DNA of 64,000 nt from Symbiodinium natans (Eukaryota; Sar; Dinophyceae; Suessiales; Symbiodiniaceae), in contig CAJNDS010002406.1 in assembly GCA_905221605.1 (NCBI GenBank), forward strand, positions 374,989 through 438,988. The letters run 5' to 3'. Shown piece by piece: positions 38,450 to 49,288 of the stretch. A model generated the notes under the pieces. It saw only the letters and a program-made list of their open reading frames with translations. It was not told the origin of the DNA and searched no databases. The position numbers and the translations under genes were made by a program. The stretch's first letter is position 1. Every line of letters begins with the position of its first letter.

Positions 38450-38678
38450 GTGCGAAGCCAGTGAAGGCCTCGCGCTGGACTGGCTTGGACCGGACAACCT
38501 TAAGACAGCTACCTTAATACAAGGGTTCCACAGAAGTACCATCATTGTCATCAACAGCAGCCTCACAATCGTAATCATCATCGTCCCGGTTCTCGTCTTC
38601 GTCACTAAAATTCCAACTTCGGATTTCGGACGGGTTTGGATGTGGCTTTTTGCTTTTGTCTTGGCAGTCAGGACTTAG
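38450..38678 (+). CDS. terminal exon encoding membrane segments
   Basis: Acceptor AACTGCCAG|G, then 75 codons to TAG at 38676. Two hydrophobic segments: STIIVINSSLTIVIIIVPVL and RVWMWLFAFVLAV. It enters in phase 1. It looks like the C-terminus of a multi-pass membrane protein. Confidence 0.52.
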
Positions 38679-38772
38679 GAATGAGGGGTTTCGGTTCGGG
38701 GTTCAGTGTTTGGGGCTTTTTGGTTGCTGCGGCAAATGTGGAGGTTGTTGAAGGGGTTGAGTGCTTCGGGAT

Positions 38773-38930
38773 GTTCTTGGTACGCGTTCAACAAATTCAA
38801 TCGCCAGCTGGCACGCTTATGTCAGGAAAAGGGCGGAACATCACATCCTGGACCAGGATTTGAACCCCCACAGCTGAACGGGAGGAGAACAGGCAAGACC
38901 CCACCAGAAAGTAGCCACCCCCGGGCCTAA
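38773..38930 (+). CDS. probable terminal exon
   Basis: WYAFNKFNRQLARLCQEKGG followed by a Pro/Gly-rich tail and TAA at 38928. The region 38931-39250 holds no clear gene. Confidence 0.4.
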
Positions 38931-39317
38931 TAGCAAGCGGATGGGCCATATAAATCCACAACCCTGAGCCCTATACCCTGCTATCTCCTTTCTTCCCTAA
39001 GCCTTTATGCTCCCAAGGCCCGGCCTTTACCTACAAACACTCACGCGCCTTTCGACCTTCTCCCAGGCGGGCCTGCCTCCGTTTGCACTCTCCTCGATCC
39101 TCAACAAGGTGTCCGCGCCCAAGCACGGGCTCAGTGGTTGAGGACTCTGGGTGTTTAGAGGCGGGGGGGGGGTTGGGCTTTGGGAGGTTTTGAGGATTAG
39201 AGTTTCAGGGGTATCTTCAGGGTTTGGGGTTCAGGGCTTATCTTGCAAGACCCCTCAAAGATCCCTAGGGCCTATGACAGGTCCCTGGCCCACGCGTCCA
39301 GGCGACCTGAGTGAATG

Positions 39318-39690
39318 AGGTGTCCCAGTGACCCAAGTGTCCCAAGCGACCCAGGTGACCCGAGTGTCCCAAAGTGACCTCAAGGTCTCAAGTGTGTCTT
39401 GAGTGCGACAAAGTGACCTAGGTGACCCAAGTGTCCCAAGTGACCCAGGTGACCCGAGTGTCCCAAGTGACCGCGGGAATGAGGGCTTTCCAGTGACACA
39501 AGCAACGCCGCTGGTTGCCACGCATCTTAAGTAACCCAAGCCTTGACCCAAGCGACCCAAGTGTCGCAGGTGACCCAAATGATCCAAGTAACCCAAGTGT
39601 TCCCATTTCTCCCAATATTTTGAGTGTCTCAAGTCTGACCCCGAGCGACCCAAGCGTCCCAAGTGCTCCAAGACACCCATGTGACACAAC
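39318..39690. repeat. CCCAAGTGA/CCCAAGTGT minisatellite
   Basis: Degenerate 9-mers (GTGTCCCAA, GTGACCCAG) alternate through the region. Overlapping minus-strand frames rich in Leu/Gly/Trp are repeat artefacts. Confidence 0.8.
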
Positions 39691-40056
39691 TCCTAGGTGG
39701 CCTCAGTGAAGAGTTGCATATGCACTTCGTCTGAACCACCCCGCATCAAGAGCACATGTTGAATTGTGACCATTTGCGCTTGGCACGCCCTAAAGTCCTC
39801 AACCTTAAACACTACTGCCGTAAAACCTAAACCCTAACCCTCCCTTCGACTCGCCCAGGCTCCGGTTCAATGGCGGCACGCGATGCCCCAGGGCGGAGGA
39901 AGCCTGAGAGAGCAGAGAGGAAGACCTTCGAAAGCCAAATCTAATTCATGACTCAAGGATTCAGGGGCTTCGAGGGTTTAGGGGGGTGAGGCTGGGCATT
40001 TTCGGTTTGTTTGGGTCTGAGGATTTAGGATTGGGAGGCGTGAACCGGGCGCCGTC

Positions 40057-40583
40057 ATGCTGCCAGCTTGGGATGTGTTACATGCAGCCTTGCAAAGTCG
40101 CTGTGCAAGCAACGGGTCGAAACACAAAGGCCACATAGCACGTTCTATGTTGAAAAGACAGGCAGGGCACTGTCCAGTCCACCTCTCTCTCGAGCACGTC
40201 TAGTTGCTTGCTGTTTGGACTTTAGGGTTTGGAGGTTCAGGCTATGTAGGGCATAGTCCCTGAAGCACATGTTTCTGCTGGGCTTCTTCGGCCCATTTTC
40301 TTCCCGCCCTGGCTGCTTTTGGCTGCGAAAGTGCAGCGAAACAGTAGGGGCCCTTGTGCCTGTGGGGTTCAGATGTGGCCTAAATAGGCCATCGGCTGCC
40401 CAGCAGCCCTATAGAAGCATTGACACCGCGCAGAGGTACAATTCATGTGTGCTCGCCTGCGAAATTCAAGCAGGGCAGGCTCCGCGTAGATTTCTGGCAA
40501 TTTTGCCGATGCCAAGAGTGCACTCGCAGTTCATTTCAGTGGGCCCCTTAGCTCATTGTGTCTCCACGAGGCGGTATACATAG
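40057..40583 (+). CDS. two short ORFs, unknown proteins
   Basis: 40057-40203: ATG-started 48 codons (LPAWDVLHAALQSRCASNGS...) to TAG. 40269-40583: ATG-started 104-residue frame with a hydrophobic N-terminus (FLLGFFGPFSSRPGCFWL) that could be a signal or membrane segment. Another possible first exon lies at 39870 (MAARDAPGRRKPERAERKTF) just after CGCCCAGGCTCCGGTTCA. Confidence 0.4.
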
Positions 40584-41546
40584 AGTTTGTATCTGCGCAT
40601 CCGACTTAACTCCACTTCGTGAACCCGTAAACAGTCACTGAACCGAGTTGAAGGGGTTCGAGAATCTGGCAGTGCAACGTTGAGGGGCCAAGGGGTTCTG
40701 GAAATGTTGGTTTTTTGCGGCGTGTCAGCACCCAGCCAACGCACGAAGAGTTGAGGGTCTGGCCCCTTAGGGTTAGGGCACATTCAAGCTTTATTTATGC
40801 TTCTTGCCGGATATGCCCTAGTTACTACACATGGCTCCTTCAGAAGATCTGCAAAGATGGCTATTCACATGCCTAGAAACAGCATGAAACAGCTAGAGCT
40901 CCAAATTCGAAGACCCTGCAAACAAGATGTACTTTGGGTATCGCACCTTTCTGGAGGGGTGGAGGGGTGATCTTATTGGAGCTGGGCACGTATGTGGCCC
41001 GTCCATTGCAATCGAACAGAGATTTTTATGCTGTTAGAGTGTGGGGTTTTTTTGGAGGAAGAATCACTTTTCAGGGCCCAAAACTCCCAACCCCATGGCC
41101 CCCCAGCATCCGAAGTGGCCCCAAACCCTGAGGTTTAAAATCCGGACCCCAGATAGGGGCCTAAGCAGAATTGGTATTTGGGGCAGTTTATGTGACATGT
41201 TATCTAGGGATCAGGACCGAAACCCTTGCGCTATGGTTTTTTCGTTGAGCTAAGTTACTTAGGCATCAGGCATTCGGGGTTACAATGCTCAAGGGTTCAG
41301 AAGCTGTAGGTTTTGAGTTTCTTTGTCCTGTTGGGGGCTCGACACGCGCACCATAGCTTGGCTCTGCCCGGCGAATTCGAGCTGCAAGCTCCAAAACCTT
41401 GCGTTCAGCACGGGCTCGGGCTCTACACGAGGGCTAGCGTTGTGGGATCTGAAGGTCTGAGGGATTAAGGGCTTGGGCTTAAGGTGAAGCCAGTTTAGGG
41501 TAGCACCTCGGCTGCAAAGCCCTAAGGATCGGCTCTCGAAGTTAAA

Positions 41547-41664
41547 CTAGGACCCGGAGTAGGCCCTTATTTCCAGTTTTTTGGGTTGGGATTCCCTTAT
41601 AATCCCCTTAAAACCAAAAAGGGCACCCTTTTATTCTAGGTTACTCCCCCCCCCCAGTCCATAG
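41547..41664. mobile_element. MITE-like element, family 4 copy B
   Basis: CTAGGACCCGGAGTAGGCCC at the left, GGTTACTCCCCC...GTCCATAG at the right (the arm carries a poly-C expansion). Interior TTGGGTTGGGATTCCCTTAT and CCAAAAAGGGCACCC match family 4. Confidence 0.7.
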
Positions 41665-41699
41665 TAAACTAGGGTGTAGGGTTTAAGTTTAGGGTTCAG

Positions 41700-41827
41700 C
41701 AGTCGCTGCCCTGTTGTCTTTGAGACACGGCTCGGTCTGCGACCCCGAGGTGACATGTTCAGGATTCTGCTTGCAGCCTTTACACCGACACGGTTGTAGC
41801 GCTCCTGATCGGGAACGTGAAAAGTAA
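41700..41827 (+). CDS. probable terminal exon
   Basis: Acceptor TTTAGGGTTCAG|CA, 41 codons (VAALLSLRHGSVCDPEVTCS...) to TAA at 41825. It starts directly after heptamer repeat. Confidence 0.42.
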
Positions 41828-42534
41828 GCCCCCTAAAACGCTCCGAATTTGCTGAGACAGACGAGGCTGCGAGACAAGTTTGTGATAATTGTAGATTGGG
41901 GAGGTGACGGTACCGACAAACGCCAGCCATAAGCACATGTCACGATGAGTCTGTCAGGTTGCATGCAGCGCTTCGCATGTTCAACTTCATACTAGAATGG
42001 AGACCTGCTGTGCGCCAGAAGTTTCGGTTCCATAAGAAGCCGATCCGCCAGAAAATTGGCTAAAGCTTCCTGACAGAACCTAAGCCCGAGGCAAAAACCA
42101 AAACACCGTCCCACACTCGCACGTACCGAGCCTTTTGTAGGTCCTTGCGAAGAGCTTACTTACTTACGTAAAGAAGCCTGCGAGGCCCTATTAAGCCTTA
42201 TAAAGCCAAAAAATAGCAGCGTCTCAAGCCCTATTAAGTTTGTAGCTGTAGGAGCCATTGCTGCATGCCGCAAGCTTTGTGGCTCTTCATCCGAGGCCGC
42301 GTGGGTTGAGTTTAACAGCGCGGTACCTTGAGCTTGGGGGCTTTCGGCCTTGGATTTCGATTTTGGGAGAAAGTTTCTGTTTCCCTTGGTTGCAAAACAT
42401 ATAGTTCAAGGGATGGTCGATTTAGGTGCACGCGTACCGCTGCCTTTGCATCTCGGATGTCGGATGCACATAGCGAGGTGATAAAGACATGCCCCTACAA
42501 TCTCGTTCATATAGCCGACTCTACTCGCACACGC

Positions 42535-42735
42535 ACACACACGCACCCGCACCCGCACCCGCACGCGAAAGCGCACGCGAAAGCGCACGCGAAAGCGCAC
42601 GCGAAAGCGCACGCGAAAGCGCACGCGAAAGCGCACGCGAAAGCGCACGCGAAAGCGCACGCGCACGTGCACGCGCACGCGCACGCGCACGCGCACGCGC
42701 ACGCGCATCCACCCACACACACACACACACAGAGA

Positions 42736-42771
<36 letters not shown>

Positions 42772-42863
42772 CACACACACACATGCACACACACAGAAAC
42801 ACACACACACACACACACACACAGAGAAACACACAGCACACACACACACACACACAGACACAG

Positions 42864-42944
<81 letters not shown>

Positions 42945-42945
42945 T
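42535..42945. repeat. (GCGCAC)n/(AC)n microsatellite
   Basis: GCGAAAGCGCAC units, then GCGCAC, then a long (AC)n run. Alternating purine-pyrimidine DNA of this kind can adopt Z-form. All overlapping long frames (Thr/His, Cys/Val, Arg/Val) are artefacts. Confidence 0.97.
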
Positions 42946-43439
42946 GTGGGAGAGAAACACAGCTTTTTGACAGGGTCGAGCTGTAGTCGGGGTATGTGAA
43001 ACCACCTATACCACCCTTCGCGTGGGACGGATAGACGGTTAAAGACTGGGCCGAGGGCCGAGGAATCAAAGAAGAGAGTGGTCGAAGAGGCCAAAAGAAG
43101 GCTCGGGTGAAGCTTCATGAGGAGCTGCCTCCCCAAACAGGCAGCATCTGAAATGTTGCTCCAGTTGCGCGATCCGTCCCAACGACCCAATGTCATTGCC
43201 TTACGATTAAGGTTAAAGCTGTCTGGGGGGTGGGGGTATCGGGGGGTCCGTTTGCATCTTGTTGCTAGAACGACAGCAGTCATAGTTGGGACAATCCATT
43301 GCTCGACGTACCGACTTCCCCCCACACAAGCCGTTTGAAATCTCAGGCACCTCTACCCACCCCCAGGCAATACTTGTACCCTGGCTTGGACGGCTGCAAG
43401 AAGGAAACCGATTCGGGGAGAGAACCGCAGGAAGAGGGG

Positions 43440-43600
43440 AAGAGAGAGAGAGAGAGAGAGTGAGAGAGACGCGCGGGACCGGGGCGCGCATTAGCGCGGG
43501 CAAAAGAAAGAAAGAAAGAAAGAGAGAAAGAGAGAAGAGAGAAAGAGAGACAGAAGCAGAGAGAGAGGGAGATGGAGAGAGAGAGAGAGATAAAGTGATA
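43440..43600. repeat. (AG)n-rich microsatellite
   Basis: GAGAGA and GAAAGA runs. An exon candidate follows at about 43760-43813 (LHFSVCDPEIQAVNRP, donor AG|GTTTCT). Confidence 0.92.
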
Positions 43601-44052
43601 GAGCGTGGAGTACTTGGCAACTGACATGACATGAGGCAAAGGGCACCCACCGAAACATTTTTTCTACGTGGCATCTCTATCCTGAAGCCCTTAACATCTA
43701 CACTTCAAACTCCCGTACATGCCTTTGAATTTTAATTAATCTTTTCCGGGCTTTCGCAGTGACGTTGCACTTCTCTGTCTGTGATCCAGAGATTCAAGCT
43801 GTCAACCGTCCAAGGTTTCTTATAACCTGATGAATGAAGACTGACTCGCCAATGTCCACAAGCACGAACACAGCTTCCTGAGCAAGTAGGTCCCTGACCT
43901 TTCAGAGCCTCTGAGTAGGCCAGCTTGAAGCGAAGCCTCAAACCCTGCAACCCTCAAACCACACAAGTTGAACCTCTTGAAACCCTAAACCCTAAACCCT
44001 AAACCCTAAACCCTAAACCCTAAACCCTAAAACCCCAAACCATCCCATCAAG

Positions 44053-44119
44053 GCGAGGATGCGAAATCGCGTTACATCCTCGCACTGTCGGCCGAGCCAA
44101 TGGAACCCGAGTTCGAGGC
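44053..44119 (+). CDS. exon between C-rich and G-rich arrays
   Basis: CATCAAG|GCGAGG after a CCCTAAA array (43983-44032). Peptide GEDAKSRYILALSAEPMEPE, then FEAA, running into the GGGGGCT array. Very strong codon bias. Confidence 0.45.
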
Positions 44120-44246
44120 GGCCGGGGGCTGGGGGCTGGGGGCTGGGGGCTGGGGGCTGGGGGCTGGGGGCTGGGGGCTGGGGGCTGGGGGCTGGGGGCT
44201 GGGGGCTGGGGGCTGGGGGCTGGGGGGGCTGGGGCGGGGGCTGGGG
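44120..44246. repeat. (GGGGGCT)n array
   Basis: About 15 perfect 7-bp units, G-quadruplex-prone. The period equals the telomere-type heptamer but the sequence differs. Confidence 0.95.
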
Positions 44247-44572
44247 GGGGAAGCAAGTCATGAAGGGGGTTAGGATTTAAGGTTTTAGGGCTTGGGGAGT
44301 GAGGGTTGATTATATTTAGGTGCCAGGGATGTTGGTTTTACAGGTTTTATGGGTTCAGGGTTCATGGATTGAGGGTTGAGGGTTTGGGTTCATAGGGTGT
44401 TTCACTTTGGAAGGTTCAAATTAGTGGGCCAGCGATGCTTGGATCAACGTGTCATGGAGGTGCTTTATGGCACATGGTCCCACATTGGGTTGGCCGGGTA
44501 GGCCCTTGCGATGTTTATGTTTTCCCTTATTGGGTGTAAAGGATCACATCTAGGAATAGTTTTTGCTGACAG

Positions 44573-45081
44573 TTTCGAGCCAACCTAGCGCACCATTTTG
44601 CGAGCCAGTTGCAGTTGCAGTTGCCTCGACCGCAGACCACTGCACCAGGATTGAGCGTGCAGGGTATTGGGGTTAGATGAAAGTGAACCCTATAAACCCT
44701 AAACCATAAGCCCTAAAAACCCTAAAACCCCTAAACACCCCTAAACCCTAAAACCCTAAAGGGTATATAGTTTCCTCAGCCTTCAGCGCCACAGCTTCGA
44801 GGAGCTCTTCCGGTATGGCATTTCACACTTTCAACGCCTGCCCAGAGTTCTGAAAGAAGCCTGGCTTGATAATTTAGGGTCTAGGGTTTAGGGTTTTGCC
44901 GAGGGTTTGAATGAAGTGCTTGGAAGGGTTTAAGGTATGTTTCAGACGTTTCAGGGAAGTTTGTCCAGCAGTGTGGGTTTCTGTTTTGAGGTCCTCCGCT
45001 CGCACATGCTTCACAGCCTCTCCCCCGTTGTCTCTGAACATCGGTAGGCTCTTCCGTCCCAAATGGGGTTTAATGGGTTAG
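44573..45081 (+). CDS. three in-phase exons, unknown protein
   Basis: 44573-44663 (PSAPFCEPVAVAVASTADHC, donor GCAGG|GTATTG), 44780-44878 (HSFEELFRYGISHFQRLPRV, donor TTAGG|GTCTAGGG) and 44946-45081 (FREVCPAVWVSVLRSSARTC; TAG at 45079). Each junction completes a codon correctly. The donor after the second exon lies within heptamer repeat, and the intron before it ends in CCCTAAA-like sequence. Function unknown. Confidence 0.55.
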
Positions 45082-46251
45082 GGGTTCAGGTTCAGACTTC
45101 AAGGTTTAGGAAAGAGGGTTCGGAAATATGTGTTAGAGATTCATCTGTAGGAAAATCCCAAGCCCAAAACCCAAGATGTAGAAAAGCCGTCACTGTTTTG
45201 GAAATACAGGCCCTCACCTCCCACCCGCCCCCCCACCCGGCCTTGTGGGGTCAGTCGACCCGGTCGCCGGATGCGGTTCCTGTGGCCCGTGCTGTCCCAA
45301 GATAGAGAAGCCGGACTAGGCTGTCGCAGATGACTGGCCTGGGTGCAGGTGTCATGGCAGGAAAACCACCCGCCTGCCAGGGCAGGCGGTCCCAAGAATA
45401 GGGAGCGCAAGTGACAGGATTCAAGGAGACCCAAGGACAGGAGTGCCGGCTCAGATTCAAAGTTGTCCCGTAGAGGGGCGTTCGAATCCCATTCACGCTG
45501 GGCTTTTGGGTGGGTGTCCGACGTAGATCGAGACCCGGGGTAGATTGAGGTGTGCCCAGTTCCATTCAGAAATCTTCAGATGCTACAAATGAAAGCAGAA
45601 TGCTCATAACTTGACTGATAACCCTAGACAGAACCCTCGCACGCTCCTCGCTCCAAAACGAATGGGCACGGCTAATATCAACGCCTTTAGTTCCTGAAGT
45701 GTCTTGTAGAAACAGGCAGTCATACGGCACGCCGCAGGGAACCAGGTAGATGCCACTTTGATTGGCTGCAGCTTTACTACCCTGAATCAGCGTAAGATGA
45801 GGCGCGCGGATTCCCAACCTCCCTGCCACACTTGTTTCTTGAACATTCCATCATTGCTTCTGGTTTATACTGGTTTTTAGGGTTGTACCTGAAGCGCTGT
45901 CGAATGTAGCTTTTGGTTCGTAGTCCTTGTCCTAGCAAGGGATATAGTCTCGCCCTAAACCCTAAACCCTAAACCCGAAACCCTAACCCTAAACCCTAAA
46001 CCCCTGATGTTTGGGTCGTTCTTTGCTTTTCCTTGCGGTGACAAGGAGGGCTCCGACCACCTGAGCGAGGCAATGGTACCAGCAGCGACTGGATGTGCAC
46101 TCATCACTTGCCTGTGAGAGTCTGCTAGAGTTTAGGGTGCAGGGTTTAGGGTTTGCATTGGGATTTAGGGTTTAGGGTTTAGGGTTTTGGGGTTTAGGGT
46201 TTAGGGTTTAGGGTTTCGTGTACGTTGTGTCAAGCCGAAGCTGCATTGCAG

Positions 46252-46947
46252 CAACCACTGAGGCGCAGGATCTCTTGATTGCGCCCAGCTTCTCCAAGGG
46301 TCGCTTTAAAAAAGCCCTTTGCGCAGTTGCGCGGTTTCAGGTTCAGCCTTGATGTAGAATAGACTCCTTTGCCCACATGTTGTTCAATAACTTTCACGAG
46401 GCCTTGGGATATGTTGTTGGAGCTCCCCTGAGTAACCATCCTCCCACATCCGAACCTTCGTGGTTCAGGTATGCGTGAACAAGCAACACCTACCTTTTTG
46501 TTGGTAAACCCTAAACCCTAAACCCTATAAACCCTAAACCCTAAACCCTAAACCCTAGCCCCAGACTATAAATATTCTACAGGTTCAGGTTGCCAGGGAT
46601 TTAGGAGCTCAGGGTATGGAGCCCCGAAGCCCTCAATCCTAAACCCTGAACCTTCGGAACCCTGCGGTGTGCGTGTATGTGGCCGGAATTCGGAACCCTG
46701 AAACCTGAAACCCGAAAACCGAGGCCCGAAATAACCCGAAACTTTAAACTCTAAACCCTAAACCCGAAACCCTAAGTTCTGACCCCTCCGCCCTAAACCC
46801 TAAACCCTAAACCCCAAACCCTAAACCCTAAACCCGAAACCCTCAAAGCCCCCCAGGTGAAGACCAAGATCCGCGCAGGGCTGACGCAGGCTGGGGTGAC
46901 CGCAGGCTTCCGACTCTACAAGCTGGCAGGCCGCCGGGAGGAGGGCC
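46252..46947 (+). CDS. exon series, unknown protein
   Basis: 46252-46340 (AQDLLIAPSFSKGRFKKALC, donor CAG|GTTCAG) joins in phase to 46583-46613 (VQVARDLGAQ). A later exon begins at 46857 (AG|GTGAAGACC; IRAGLTQAGVTAGFRLYKLA, then GRREEG). Flanking repeats are TTTAGGG (46145-46215) before the first and CCCTAAA (46740-46840) before the last. Confidence 0.45.
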
Positions 46948-47362
46948 TTTGGCAGGGCTTTAGAAATTTGGGGGGGCTTGGGCGTTTTTGTGTATAAATA
47001 TACAAACGTATGTGTATATGTATATGTAGATGTAGATGTAGATGTATATGTATACGCTTTTGAGTTTGGAGCTTCCAAGCTTTGGCTTCCGCCGTGCAAG
47101 GTTTGCCGAGTCTGGAAAGTTACCTGCGCAGTGCTCCAGATCACGGTCTTCTTTTGTAAAGACCTTGTAGTAAGCAACTGATGTCAAGAGGGGTTCTAGT
47201 TAAGAACCACTCCCTGGCATGCAGTCAGGCGTCTATTCCGTTGGCCTTGGGACCAGAAAGTTGGCCTGTGAGCCCCATTCTGCAAGTCGAGGGGCCCAAA
47301 GGGACTGAAGGCTTAGGGGGTGCAGCATTCGAAGGGCCCAAAAGTTAGAGGCACGAAGTAGT

Positions 47363-47585
47363 GACCGCGGAGCAGCGCAAGCCGTCTCTCATACTTCTAG
47401 TGCTGCCACTAGTACCAGGGGTGCTCACATCTTGGACTTCACGGCTGGGAGGCTTTGGGGGGGTGAAGGGCTTTAGGGTTTTAGGGCTGTCGATATGCCC
47501 TCGCTCCTGCATCTGAGGATCGCGCCGGCCACCTCGCCATGACGCTCATGCTAAGACTACAGAGGCAGCTCGCCCTGCCAGGCGG
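47363..47585 (+). CDS. two in-phase exons with a hydrophobic segment
   Basis: 47363-47421: TAEQRKPSLILLVLPLVPG, donor GGG|GTGCTC. 47485-47585: acceptor GGGTTTTAG|GGC within heptamer-like sequence, then SEDRAGHLAMTLMLRLQRQL (nearly all third positions G/C), donor GG|GTGACG. The 63-bp intron holds TTTAGGG-like sequence. Confidence 0.48.
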
Positions 47586-47907
47586 GTGACGTCCTGGAAA
47601 AAGGTTGAGGGGGATACAAGCCACTCGGGAAACTGACCACGTGAGCCAGATTCCAGGTTTATTTTCAGGGCTTCCCTAAGCCCTAAACCCTAAAAACCCT
47701 AAAAGCCCTAAAAACCCTATAAACCCTATAAACCCTATAAACCCTATTATAAACCCTAAGAACCTGCAAGGCGCCCCAACCCCCAAGCGGCGTAGGGCTT
47801 GGAATAGGAGAACGAGAAGCAGCCATGAATGGGAGGGAGCAACAGAGGTGTGAGAGCAATCCCAAATCCTTTGTGCGCGGCCGAAACACTATGAAACACG
47901 AAACACT

Positions 47908-48211
47908 ATGACACACGATGAAGCACTAAGAATGCTGAACCCATGTTTCGCGAGCGCCTGTGTGCACGACTGCTGCTCGCGCTTTGGTGCCCCTTCTCGC
48001 CGTCCTCTGATTGCCCGAGGCATCCTGAATAAAGGGGTCGGAACAACTATTAAAAACATGCCCTTATGGTCCCTTGATAATTATCCGGGAATAGCCCCCA
48101 TTCAAAACCCTATTCCAATTATGAAGGCGCCTATAGTACTTTTCTTGCGGTGTGGTCTCTAGACTCCACTCTTCCAGGAAGTGCCTTTGGATAGTAGCGG
48201 GAAGCCATCAC
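47908..48211 (+). CDS. gene start with a foldback-containing intron
   Basis: ATG at 47908. Exon 1, 47908-48036 (MTHDEALRMLNPCFASACVH then Arg/Ser-rich, ending ILNKG). Intron 48037-48177 contains an inverted-repeat-like segment (GGGGTCGGAAC...GGGAATAGCCCCC). Exon 2, 48178-48211 (EVPLDSSGKPS, donor CAC|GTAAGA). Coding sequence continues at about 48287-48425 in unresolved phase. An uninterrupted 84-codon frame from the same ATG is an alternative. Confidence 0.42.
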
Positions 48212-48654
48212 GTAAGACGTCTACCATTTCTCTTGCCAGCGATATCCCTCACCCACGAGAAAGGTCTAACATATTGTTATTGGCAGTTGCGAAACCGACA
48301 TCATGAAGCGGGGAACTGGATGTGTGGCACGAAGACTTCCACCAGACGTTTTTTGCTCTGCTGTCTTCAGGCGAAGGAACCGGAAGTAAAAACCATCAAT
48401 GGATCTTGGGTTAAGTCCGTGCGGGTGAGCGCATGAAAGTAGTCCGTAGGTGAGCATTGCTGGAACAATCGTCTGTCTGCACGGCAACACCCGAACCGGA
48501 ACTAACGGGCAAAAAACCCCAAACGCCCTAAACAAACCCGAACCCTCAACCGATGTTGAAAGCAATATTAATGAAACAATCCCTATAACCCCAAACCTAT
48601 GTAAAAATCCTTATTAGTTAATAATTTATAATGTTCTGCTATGCCCCTCATCAG

Positions 48655-48754
48655 GCGGCAACGCCTGGCGCCGACTCCGTGAGCTGGTTCTGTCCGCTGC
48701 AGAGCGCTGCTTCGCGGAAGAGGGGCCACCTGCGAGGACGGCAGATGTCTTGGG
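48655..48754 (+). CDS. probable exon, helical acidic/basic peptide
   Basis: Acceptor CCTCATCAG|GC, peptide AWRRLRELVLSAAERCFAEE..., donor TTGGG|GTTAGAGGG, after which TTTAGGG repeat follows. Confidence 0.48.
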
Positions 48755-49288
48755 GTTAGAGGGTTGAGGGTTTAGGGTTTAGGGTTTAGGGTTTGTTGGG
48801 AGGGTTTTGGAGTTTCATTGTTTAGGTGCTTGCAGGGTGTAGTTGGGCTTGTAGGGTTTGGGGTCTTATTGGGCTTTTTGGGCTCATCCACCCCTGACAA
48901 AGCCGAAACCCTCCGAACATCAGAAACCGCTGCACCACGGACCCCGAAGCCTGGCAGCCAGACACCAGGATGGAGATGAAGCTCTTGTCCTCCATTCGCC
49001 TGAAGCCGTTGGAGGTTGGAGCTCGAGGGCCCCTATAAGACACTGAACCCACTGTCAACTTCAAGCTGAGGCTCATGAAAGCCCTATTTCCAGGGCTTGC
49101 TTGCCCTATTCCTCCCCCCCCCCCCCCGAGCCCTGCAGCGCTCACGCGTCTTGTGCGGCGCAGGTGAAGAAGGAGCACGAGGCAGGCCTGATTCAAAGCC
49201 GTTTCTGGGTTTCAATCGTACAGAGACCACCAGAATCTCTGCTGATTTGCCACCCTCTTATGTCTGGCATCGAAGCATTTCTTCGCAG

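Noticed and set aside
38858-38880. tRNA or SINE B-box on the minus strand (GGTTCAAATCC)
   Set aside because: The T-stem does not pair, no A-box is found, and the site is inside a coding frame on the + strand.
39255-39690. Leu/Gly/Trp-rich minus-strand protein
   Set aside because: It is a translation of the CCCAAGTG minisatellite with no flanking coding sequence.
42406-43325. Long Cys/Val, Arg/Val and Thr/His frames on both strands
   Set aside because: They are translations of (AC)n and (GCGCAC)n microsatellites; the same applies to 61327-61926.
45470-45500. tRNA B-box-like GCGTTCGAATCC
   Set aside because: No T-stem or acceptor-stem pairing and no A-box at a proper distance.
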